A stretch of 64,000 nt of DNA from Verrucomicrobiia bacterium (GTDB taxonomy: Bacteria; Verrucomicrobiota; Verrucomicrobiia; Verrucomicrobiales; DEV007), in assembly GCA_030427505.1 (NCBI GenBank), contig JAUICH010000012.1, positions 62,001-126,000 of the forward strand. Direction: 5' to 3'. A model generated the notes under the pieces. It did no database searches and was not told where the DNA came from. It was given only the letters and a program-made list of their open reading frames with translations. Below are positions 17,078 to 26,600 of the stretch, piece by piece; within the stretch, counting starts at the first letter, position 1; each line of letters begins with the position of its first letter. The position numbers and the translations under genes were made by a program.

Positions 17078-17533
17078 ATGAGTAAGAAATCTTCCCAGCC
17101 CAAAAAAGAGGCCAAGCCTTCCTCCGCAGCGGCGCTGAACCTTTTGGGACGTTCTGAAAACCGGCTTCCTGCTTCTCCGGAAGAGGCCTCCCTGGAGACA
17201 TTTCCCAACCGGAGCCCGGACCGGGACTACTGGATCGAATTGAGCTACCCGGAGTTTTCCTCCATCTGCCCGGTGACCGGTCAGCCCGACTCCGCGCGCC
17301 TCTTCATCCGCTACGTGCCGGACCAGCTATGCGTGGAGACCAAGTCCCTGAAATTTTACCTGGCCTCCTACCGGAACCACGCCGCCTTCAATGAAGAAGT
17401 GGTGAACCGCATTTTGGATGACTTGGCGGGCGCCTGCCAACCGCGAAAGATGACGGTTCGCGGAGAGTTCTCTCCGCGCGGAGGTATTCACCTGTCGGTG
17501 GAAGTGGACTATCCCAAGGCCAGCCGACCCTGA
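17078..17533 (+). CDS. queF: NADPH-dependent 7-cyano-7-deazaguanine reductase QueF
   Basis: A 151-residue enzyme, the short single-domain QueF type, which reduces preQ0 to preQ1 in queuosine synthesis. The start at 17078 is supported by a GAGGAG ribosome binding site about 10 bp upstream. The catalytic cysteine lies in SSICPVTGQPD (Cys64, Asp71), the NADPH-binding QueF motif is ETKSLKFYLASYRN (residues 88-101), and HAAFNEE supplies the substrate-side His/Glu. The remaining queuosine genes are not in the window and no preQ1 riboswitch was recognised upstream. It converges on the caspase-like gene with a 25 bp gap. Confidence 0.93.
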   Translation: MSKKSSQPKKEAKPSSAAALNLLGRSENRLPASPEEASLETFPNRSPDRDYWIELSYPEFSSICPVTGQPDSARLFIRYVPDQLCVETKSLKFYLASYRNHAAFNEEVVNRILDDLAGACQPRKMTVRGEFSPRGGIHLSVEVDYPKASRP

Positions 17534-17558
17534 GCCGAAAGGGCCGCGACCGCCACTC

Positions 17559-19253
17559 TCAATCCGAGATTTCCTTTTTCAACTCGGCGGCCTTGGTACG
17601 GGCGTCGTTCATTTCCGAGGCACTCATGACTCCTGAGAAAGCCTTTAAGTTTCCTGGGGCGGTTCCGTTGCCGTATGAGTCCGCGATCAGAGTCCACGCG
17701 TAGCCCAAGACACGATCTTTCGTAAAGCCCTGAAGGCCGTTGAAATACAGGTATCCCAACTGAAGCTGTGACGCATCGTATCCCGCCTCGGCGGAACGGA
17801 GATAAAGCTCCTCCGCTTTTGCCGTGTTCTGAGTAACGCCATGTCCTTCCGCGTATAGATCGGCTAAGTTGTCGATTGCCATGCTATAGCCCTCATCCGC
17901 GGCCTGCTTGAACAGCGAAAAGGCCTTGGAGTAGTCCTGTTTGACGCCCTGGCCGTGTTCGTAAAGAACCCCCAGATTGTTCATCGCGCTCACTTCGCCG
18001 TCTTCGATCGCCTTCTCCATCAGCTCGACGGCTTTTTCGTAGTCTTGCTCCACCCCGTAGCCTTCCTTGTAAAGGTAACCTAAGTTACCGATCGCCTCGG
18101 TATTTCCCTGGTCCGCGGCCATCTGAATCCACTTGGCGGCTTCCTTGTAGTCCCGATCCACGCCCAACCCATAGAGGTACTTTTTCCCGAGATTGTTCTG
18201 AGCGTGCATGTTTCCCTGCTCGGCACTGGCTTTATACCAGCGAATGGCTCTTTCCACGTCTTTCTTAACTCCATTGCCGGAGTAATACATGACGCCCAAA
18301 AAGTTTTGAGCCGAGTCGTGATTCAGATCCGCGGCGCGCTGGAACCATGACAAAGCCTTGATGTAGTCCTGTTCCACTCCATCGTCGCCATAGTAGTATT
18401 TCCTACCTTGCTTATAATACTCGTCTGCCTTGTCCGCGGAGTTTCCCGAGTCATTCATTTCCGGCCGGCTCACCGCGCCATTCGCGCCGGGGACCACCGC
18501 GAACAGACCGTTAAAGTTACTGTTGCGCCACGGGTTCTGAGCGCCGCTGGTAGTGGACTGCACCTCCGTGCCCGCGCGGCGCAAAGCCATATCGATATCC
18601 AGCCCCGGGGTGAAGAGATGTTTCAGCAGGCCTTCGGTATAGGGGCTGTTGGACGAGGCGCCATCTGACGCCACGGACCCGGGATCCGTCGCAAAACAAA
18701 GTACCGTGCCCTTCGGCGTACTGGTGGGCGCGGCCAGGCCCGTCTGACTGGCGGCGCTCCGGGAGCCACGCCAACCGCGACCGAAAGGATCGTCCCGACA
18801 GCAATCCAGGATCACGATCTTCAAGCTCGCGCCTTTTCCGCCCCGGTCCAGGAGATCCAGTACCATGTCCAGGGGCACGGCCTCATACTTCAGCGTTTCC
18901 GCGGCGTCCGCCTCCGCGTCCACGGGCAACAGGTAGCTCACTCCGTTTACCTGCACCCCATGCCCGGCATAGAAAATCAGTGCCGTGTCCGATGGCGAAA
19001 GCTCACGGCTGAAATCCTTCATCGCCTGCTCGATCTCTTCCTGCACGGCGTCCTTCAGCAGGGTCACCTTGAAGCCCGCGGACCGTAAATTGGCCCCCAT
19101 CTTTTCCGCGTCATTGGTGGGGTTGGCCAGTTTCCGGCTGAACTGATAGTCTCCGTTTCCAATGACCAAGGCCAGACGCTGACCGGCATCCGCCTGGTTC
19201 GCCAACAGGATAAGCAGGCAACCGAATATCGTTAAGAAAGGCAGTTTTCTCAT
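17559..19253 (-). CDS. Exported caspase-like peptidase with Sel1 repeat array
   Basis: A 564-residue protein with a signal peptide (FLTIFGCLLILLANQADA). Residues about 26-255 are a C14 caspase/metacaspase domain: LALVIGNGDYQF opens it, ALIFYAGHGVQ holds the catalytic His98, and KIVILDCCRDDPF the catalytic cysteine (Cys152 by comparison with D-A-C-R-N-N-P-F). Residues about 275-540 are roughly seven Sel1-like repeats (YYSGNGVKKDVERAIRWYK, YLYGLGVDRDYKEAAKWIQ and so on), a protein-binding solenoid. Bacterial caspase homologues (orthocaspases) usually cut after Arg or Lys. It is the last gene of a tight three-gene operon, 39 bp after a second Sel1 protein with a nearly collinear repeat array. 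The peptidase call is firm; the target is unknown. Confidence 0.88.
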   Translation of the reverse strand: MRKLPFLTIFGCLLILLANQADAGQRLALVIGNGDYQFSRKLANPTNDAEKMGANLRSAGFKVTLLKDAVQEEIEQAMKDFSRELSPSDTALIFYAGHGVQVNGVSYLLPVDAEADAAETLKYEAVPLDMVLDLLDRGGKGASLKIVILDCCRDDPFGRGWRGSRSAASQTGLAAPTSTPKGTVLCFATDPGSVASDGASSNSPYTEGLLKHLFTPGLDIDMALRRAGTEVQSTTSGAQNPWRNSNFNGLFAVVPGANGAVSRPEMNDSGNSADKADEYYKQGRKYYYGDDGVEQDYIKALSWFQRAADLNHDSAQNFLGVMYYSGNGVKKDVERAIRWYKASAEQGNMHAQNNLGKKYLYGLGVDRDYKEAAKWIQMAADQGNTEAIGNLGYLYKEGYGVEQDYEKAVELMEKAIEDGEVSAMNNLGVLYEHGQGVKQDYSKAFSLFKQAADEGYSMAIDNLADLYAEGHGVTQNTAKAEELYLRSAEAGYDASQLQLGYLYFNGLQGFTKDRVLGYAWTLIADSYGNGTAPGNLKAFSGVMSASEMNDARTKAAELKKEISD

Positions 19254-19292
19254 GAGCTTACCTCCGTTGCAACAGGTTTGGTTTTCTCAATC

Positions 19293-20597
19293 TCACTTCA
19301 TCAAAGTCTGCGCCATGGCCTGGGCCGAAGCCACCTCAGCTCCGCTCATACGGCTGGCAAAGGCTTCCAAGTTCTTCTTCGCGGTGGCGCTCCCATTGTT
19401 CGCCGCGACAAAGGTCCAGGCATAGCCGGCTACCCTGTCCTTTTTGAAGCCACTCAACCCATTGAAATACAAGTAGCCCAGCTTGAGTTGTGAGGCGGTA
19501 TAGTTCGCTTTCGCGGCCTTGAGAAACAGTTCCTCCGCTTTTTGGGCATCTTTCTCCACTCCCTTTCCATCCAGGTAGCACTCCGCCAACTTGTGTATTC
19601 CCATGTCCAAATCTTTGGCCGCCGCCTGCTTGTAGAGTGACGAGGCTTTGGCAAGGTCCTCTGGCACGCCATCCCCATTTTCATAGACGATCCCCAAGTT
19701 GTACATCGCGGTCTTCTCACCCTTCTCGACCGCCTGGTTCATCAATTCAATGGCTTTGTCGATGTCTCTTTCCACCCCGAATCCTCTCCGGTACAGGTAA
19801 CCGAGATTCCCAATGGCCTCGATATTCCCCTGCTCGGCGGACAATCCGATCCACCAGGCCGCTTTCTGATAGTCTTTTTCTATACCAATTCCGTAGAGGT
19901 ATTTTTTGCCCAGATTATTCTGCGCGAAGGAGTGACCCAATTCGGCGCTTTTCAGGTACCACTCATTGGCTTTCTCCACGTCTTTTTGCACGCCCTGCCC
20001 GGAATAGTACATGACACCCAGATAATTTTGGGCGGAAGGATGGTCGAGTTCCGCCGCGCGCTGGAACCAGGTGAGCGCTTCCGCGTAGTCCTGCTCCACA
20101 CCGTCTCCCTTGTAGAACTTCCTGCCTTTTTGGAAATACTCCTCCGCTTCCGCGCTGGGCGGCGCGGGTGATGGCGGAGAAGGGGTCATGGCGGATGAAC
20201 CCGGCTCCGGCTTGGGGTCCGGAACAGACGTCGAGGGAGTCGCGGCGCCATCCGCCATTCCAGGTGTGTCGCCGGACTCAAGAAGTGCCACCAGATCGCC
20301 GGGGGCCACTTCCCCGGTCTGGCCTTCCGCGTCCAGCTTGATAAGGAAACTGGATTTCTCCGAGTTGGAAACTTTTCCCGTGGCTTTGCGGGCCTTTTCG
20401 CCCAAGCCTTCGATAACGAAAAAGATTTCCACCTTGCTGCCCACCGCCGGGGAAGCTTCTCCCGAAGAAGACTCCGCCTTCACCTCTCCGGATGGCGTGA
20501 CTTCCGCCACCTTCCACTCGCACCACGCCACGCCTGGCAGCAGCCCAACCAGCCAAACGGTAAGCCATCCTGAGAGGAATTTTGAGAATCGTTTCAT
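19293..20597 (-). CDS. Exported Sel1-repeat protein with N-terminal beta domain
   Basis: The ATG at 20597 (MKRFSKFLSGWLTVWLVGLL) gives a signal peptide and 434 residues; the frame continues upstream but without a signal. After the signal comes a small domain of beta character (about 27-110; GSKVEIFFVIEG and GEVAPGDLVALLES), reminiscent of SH3-like or carboxypeptidase-regulatory-like folds, then a Pro/Ser-rich linker (about 112-155), then about seven Sel1-like repeats to residue 400. The repeats align one for one with those of the downstream caspase protein (YYSGQGVQKDVEKANEWYL beside YYSGNGVKKDVERAIRWYK), so the two arose by duplication with exchange of the N-terminal domain. Probably an adaptor binding the same partner as the peptidase. 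Confidence 0.82.
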   Translation of the reverse strand: MKRFSKFLSGWLTVWLVGLLPGVAWCEWKVAEVTPSGEVKAESSSGEASPAVGSKVEIFFVIEGLGEKARKATGKVSNSEKSSFLIKLDAEGQTGEVAPGDLVALLESGDTPGMADGAATPSTSVPDPKPEPGSSAMTPSPPSPAPPSAEAEEYFQKGRKFYKGDGVEQDYAEALTWFQRAAELDHPSAQNYLGVMYYSGQGVQKDVEKANEWYLKSAELGHSFAQNNLGKKYLYGIGIEKDYQKAAWWIGLSAEQGNIEAIGNLGYLYRRGFGVERDIDKAIELMNQAVEKGEKTAMYNLGIVYENGDGVPEDLAKASSLYKQAAAKDLDMGIHKLAECYLDGKGVEKDAQKAEELFLKAAKANYTASQLKLGYLYFNGLSGFKKDRVAGYAWTFVAANNGSATAKKNLEAFASRMSGAEVASAQAMAQTLMK

Positions 20598-20635
20598 CAC
20601 CCGAGTCGAATTGGAAAAAAGCATTCTGAAATCCA

Positions 20636-23600
20636 TCAATCTTTGTCGCGAACGTCCGCCACCATTTCTTCTATCGACTGGGAGGCCTCGTTTTCTTTCA
20701 ACAAACCACCGGAAACCGCCACCCCGGCCTTCCAGAGATTTTCGGTAACCGGATTTCCCTTCTCGATCTGCTGCACGCCACCGGCCAGGCGGTCGAACCC
20801 ATGCCGGAAAATTCCGCGGCTCCACGGGTGGTCCCGCATGACATCCTGGGCCCAGGGGCTGAACTTCCCGTAATAGAATTCAATCACCGCATGGCCTTCC
20901 TCGGACTTCATGAGCACCTCGTCCCGGAACCGCCGGAGGAGCGCGATTTTCTCCGTGCCAAACTCGGTCCCCTCATAGGCCGTCTGCATGGAGCACATCA
21001 TGGCCATCATGTCCATGAAGGCGCGCTTCATCTCCACCGGCCACCCCTCCACAAAGGGTCCTCCCGTCATGACTCCCTGGCCTGACGCATCCTGATTTTT
21101 CATCGTAAAGGTCCCGTCTTTGCTTTCTATTTTGGAAAGGCCCATCCCCTCACCCGTGGACTCCGCCAGGCTGTCCGTCACCTTTTTACCCGGATAGGCC
21201 GCCTTCACTTCTTCCAGGGTGTTAAAGGTCCGGACACACTGGAACAGAAACGCGCCGCTGAAATCGATACTCTGGCCATTCGAAACGCCTGAGAATCTAA
21301 TGGGGCAGGAAAACTTCCGGCCTTCGGTAAACATCTCCCGCGGATACGTCTTCACTCCTTCGCCTCCGATATAAAACAGCATGGGCGAATCTGGCAGTGC
21401 CTCGAAGCGTAGCTGGTTCACGTTCACTTTCTTCAACGCCTCCTGGAACCTGGCGGTATCGGCCTCGTCGTCTCCAAAGTCCGTCAGATCGGCCATCAGC
21501 TCTCCGAGACTCGAAGGCTTCTCGGAGTCCGGGGTCGCCGGTGTCTGGGGCTCTGGCTCGTCCTCCAAGAGAGGCCCCATCACCTCCTCCAGATTGGCCG
21601 GAAAGGCGATGTTGAATACGACCAGGTAGGGCTTCCCTTCCTCCTCTCCCGCGGGCGGCCCGGTCATGGCGGGCGGCTCCGGCCGCGTGGGCACGGGGCT
21701 CGTCATGGCGGCTTTGGAATAGATGACGGCCTTCACGGCGGATCCCGGTTTGCTCTCCGTTCCGGGCGCGGGAAACTGCGAATAGACCACGCCTTCCTTT
21801 TCCGCCGACGGCGCCGGATCGCCCCCGGCAAAGGTGGCCTGGAAGCCCGCCCCCGTAATCGCGGCTTTGGCCTCGGCGGCTTTCAGGCCGACCACCGCCG
21901 GCACCCTCGTCATGGAAGGCTCATACTTCCCGTAGACGATGAAGGCTACGGGTGCCCCCGGCTCGGCCATTTCGCCCGCGGGGGGATTTTGGCTGAAGAC
22001 CCGGAAGCTCAGCTCTTCCGAGGGCGCGGCGTCTCCCCCCTGTAGCGCGGGCTGAAAGCCAGCCCCGGCAACCGCCGCGCGCGCGGCCGCCACATCCAGG
22101 CCCACTACGCGGGGCACGGCGGTCATGGCGGGTTTGTATTTTCCGTATACCGCAAAGGTTACTTCCGTGCCGGGATTCACCGTTTCGCCGGGTCCGGGAC
22201 TTTGGGAAGCCACCATGAAACTCTGCGCCTCCGTGGGCGCCGGGTCTCCCCCTTGTAAGACGGGCACCAGTCCCGCCGCCGTGATTCGTGAACGGGCATC
22301 CGCCGCGGGCAGCCCCGTCACGGACGGCACCACCGCCGTGGGTTTCCCGTAAACCCGCACGGTGACGGTGGACCCGATGGCGGCCTGGGAACCGGGCGCC
22401 GGGTCCTGCCCCTGAACGTGGAAGGCCAGATCCATGCTGGGGGCCGAGTCTCCTCCGGCCAGAGCCACTTCGAACCGCGCCGCCGCGAGCAGCCCCCGCG
22501 CGTCTTCCACGGACTGATTGAGAACATCGGGCACTGCGGTCATCAGCGGCTCCAGGGCGATGCGTTCCGCCAGCCCCAGGCAATGCCGTGCCTGAGCCAG
22601 ATAATCGCGAATGGACTCAATGAAAATGTCCGCCACGGCTTCCGTGGCTTCGGTGTCTTTCAGCACCGCCGCGACCTTGGCGGGCAGATCGCCGTCCCCG
22701 CCCTCCAGCCCCAAGGCTCCGATCCGCTGTTCCATCGCGTCGATGAGCGGGGGCAGTTCTTCGTAGCTGGTCTTGGCCTTACCCGCGCCTTCCGTGAGGG
22801 ATACCACGCAGGTTTCCACCCGCTTTTCAGCGGCGGAGATTCTGCCCAGGTAGGCGTCCACTTGATCCTGCACGCCGGGGTCCGGGTTCGTGGCGGCCAG
22901 GGCGTCCGCCTGGCCGTGAAGGCCCTGAATGGTTCCCAAGCTGCCGCTCACCGCGGCCTGGGCCTCCTCCGCAATGGCCAGAAGGCCGTCGCCGGAGGCG
23001 AACTCGCTCCTCATCTCTTCCACCCGGGCCATTACCTCTCCCACGCCGAGTGCCGTCATTTCCTGGTGCAAGCCGCGGACCTTAGCCGCCTCCGCCTTGA
23101 GTTCGGCGTAAACTTCCTCCGCCTTTTGCGCGCCCTTTTCGGTTTCTTCGAAAGCCACCCGCACTTCCGCCAGCAGAGTCTTCCTTTCCTCCGGATCTTT
23201 GGAAATCTGCATGGCCCGCGTGGTTTCGCAGGTCTTCAGCGCCGCCTGACCCACGGAGTCGCGGAGCGCGGCCAGTTCCTCCGCCAGCTTCCGAACCTTC
23301 GCCTGACCCGCTTCGGCATCGTCCAGGGCGGTCGACAGAGCCGCCGCGCGCTGTTCCAAATCCGCCACCAGGGCTTCAATTTCGGCCAAGCCGGACTTCA
23401 CATTTCCGATCACGCCAGTCAGCGTGCCCAGCGCTTCCTGACCGCGCGCGCACTCCGCCGCGGCCACGGAGCCCTCCGCCTCCGCGCGTTCGGTCAGCTC
23501 GCGCAGTTGCTCCAGGATGCTCCAGCCCATGTTCTCATCTTCCGTGCTGGTGCCGTCTCTATCCGGATCGTCTCCTTCGTTTTCCGCCTCTTCCTTGTCC

Positions 23601-26600
23601 GGGTCGGCATAGGCCAACCAATAGAGGCGAGCCGTGTCTTCCAGGCGCAGGCCCGGCACGGAGGGAGACGTGGCGGTAATGACCGCATCGTGCGTCACGA
23701 CCCGGAGTTCCTCATCTTTCAGATCCACCCGGAAGAAGGTCCGGATGTCGTCTTTCAGCACTGCCTCCGGGCGCCGGCCCGTTTCGTCGGACACCTTCCG
23801 GTAATTCACCGTGACCTGAATGTCGTCCGGTATTTCGTTAGGGTCTCCGGTAATCACGAAGCCCAGCGGGATCTCCTGCCCCAGGCGGGCCACGGGCCTC
23901 GGCACCTGGGCACTCAGGGCCGGTTTCTCAGGTTTGAAGTCAGGCTGCCGTTCGGCGGCCTGTTCCATGGCCTTGAGAATCTTTTCCTGGATAGCGGGAT
24001 GCCAGAAGAGCTTCTCCATGGCTTCCATCCGTTCCTGAGCTTCCTGGCCAGCTTCGTTGGCGATCTCTTTGACCAGGTCTCCTTCCAGGTTCTTCATGGC
24101 CTGTTCGTGAGCCGCCGCCGCTTGTTTCTGGTGAGCGTCCAGCCCATCGGGCTGATTATTGTAGAAAGCCTCGCCCTCCAAATAGTAGCGGATGAGTTCG
24201 TCCACGACCGCCTTCCGCCAGTCCCCGGCAATGAAGGAGCCATCCATCAGCATGAAGAACTCACCGTGATCCTGATTGGCGGCTTCCCAGGCTTTTTCCC
24301 AATCGATCAGCCAGCCCTGGAAATAGCGCCGGAGCCAAACCCGCTCGTGATCCCAGTAGCCACCGTCTTGCGTTCGGGTAAAGGCATCCCCATACTCGGC
24401 CAGGAGTTGGGACTGCGTGGCGCCCTCCAGGACAGACGGTGGCTGGTTGTCGATGGCCTGCCAGTTCGTGTTCCCCACCCGCTGACTCATGGACCGGAAC
24501 AGGTCCAGGTGCACTTCGTGATAAAAATACAGCCGCTGGAACCAGTAGCGCCAGTTCTGGTAATACTTGTCCCGCAAGTGTTCGTCCCGCGCTGCTTCCC
24601 AAGTGCGGACGTAACCGATATCGAGCCCCTGGCCGGAAGTCACATGCTGGTTCGCTTCCCGGAGGAAGAAATTCTTAAGCACCTCTTCCCGGTAATCCCT
24701 CGGCAAATCCATGACCGGCACATGCTGATCCAGCAGGGCGTTGGCCTTCAGCAGGTCCCAAGTCCGCTGGTCCTCGAAAGCGGGCAGCCGGCTTTGCGAA
24801 CCCATCGTGGGCACCACCCCCGGCTTCCCGGTCAGCACCAGGGAAACGACGTCGCTCTGAGTGGGCTGCCCGTAAAAGTACCAGCCCACGTCATAGAGCG
24901 TATTGGCCAAGCTGTAGTAGACCATGACGTGACCCAGCATGGCGCTGTAGGGGCCGCCATTGGGGAAAAGCTTCAGCCCCTGGGTGGATATCTGCGCGGC
25001 CAGGGGAAACACAGCCCCCTGGTCCTGGTAGGCCTTCAGATTCTTGGCGAAGTTGAACAACTGCCCCCCGATCGGCACTCCGCCCAACACCGAGTCGCGA
25101 ATCTCCTGACGCATGGCCTCCGGTTTTCCCGTGGCATAAGCCGCCGCGATCTTGGCGGCGGAATCGACCGTCCCAATGTCTTTGAAACTTTTCAGGTATT
25201 CGGTCCCAAATAGGCCAAGCTTCATCTCAGCCCGGAACTCGAACATGGCGGGCAGCGTCGTTTTGAAGAACTCGCCTGTCTGGTGGACGTTGAACACGTA
25301 AGTCTCCAGAGCGAAATCCCGCGCCGTGCCGGTGGGATCCGCTATCATCTGCCCCACGGTTCGAGACTGAATGGTCTGCCCGTCTCCATAACCGTCGATC
25401 ACGGCTTGCAGCAGGATGTCGGTCATCTTCCGGTGTACCCAGGAGCGGTCATCGGTATGGACGGAAGTGGCGAAGCGCGTCAGTCCCGGCACGTTGGGCA
25501 CCTGGCGGGTCTCCGCGATCAGGGTCTTTTCGGAGTTCGGAATGTCCAGCTGCTTCAGCAGGTCCAGCAGCACCCCGTTGCTGGCTTTCAACTCACCCGC
25601 CTCGATCGTTTCCACCGCGCCGCGCCGGCCGATGATCTCCAGCCGCTGCGCCCGCGCGATGGCTTCCAACTGCTCGAAGGCCGCGCGGGTTTCCTCCGGC
25701 GCGTTGTCGATCACCACCCGGATCAGGTCCGGATCGTCGATGAAGACCATGGCGGCGTGAAGTCCCCGGACCTGTTCGGCCAGCAGTCTCCGGGCGGGTT
25801 CGGCGCCATGCAGATATTTCTGCCGCGCGAAACCCTCCCGCGTAAACACGTCCGCCAGGACCTTCTGGGCCGTCTTCACGGCGGCCAGGTGGCCCACGGT
25901 GCGGAGCTTGTCCTGGTAACTTCCCTCCGCCATATCGGCCACCCGCGCCCGGGTCTCCGGGTCGTTCATGTCGATGTCCGCTTCGAACCGCCTCAGCGTC
26001 TCGAGAATCTCTTTCACCTCTACCGCGTAGTAATCGAGCTTGGTATCCGTATCGTTGATATTCTTAACCTGGTAACTCTGCCACTTGTCCGCCCAGGTAG
26101 TGGGCCGTTCGCCTGGTGGCGGCGAGCCTTTGATGATCTTATCCAGCTCGATGCGCTGCTGGATTTCCAGGATGCGCTGGATGTCGTCCAAACTTTCGAT
26201 ACCGGGCGGCAATTCGCCTTCAAAGTCGCTAAAAATCTTCTCAATGAAGTAAGCCCTGGCGCCGTCCCGCCCCTCCAGGAGCAACTGCTGAAAGTCCACC
26301 TCCAGATTCGTCAGGTGCACCAGCGCGGTGTTCACTTCCCGGCCTTCATACTTGGCTTGCTTGGTCTTGTTCGTCTTCTGGTGGTCCGCGTGATAGGAAT
26401 TCTCCAGTAGCGAGCCCAGAGCGCCGGTGCGGTCCACTTCTCCGGGAACGCCCTTGTAGAGCTTGGAAAGCTTCCGGGTCAGGCCGTATTGCAAGGCCAC
26501 GCCGTCCCGCAGCGGCACGTCCCCGTAGCCGGGAATCTTCATCGTTTTCCCCTCCCCCTTGGCCAGGGCCTGCGGCTCCAGCACGATGGTCCGCCCTTCG

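Noticed and set aside
22418-25213. A 931-codon open frame on the plus strand opposite the giant protein gene
   Set aside because: Long antisense frames are expected in GC-rich coding DNA; the product is rich in His, Arg and Gln with no recognisable fold, while the minus-strand product has a signal peptide, PASTA repeats and operon context.
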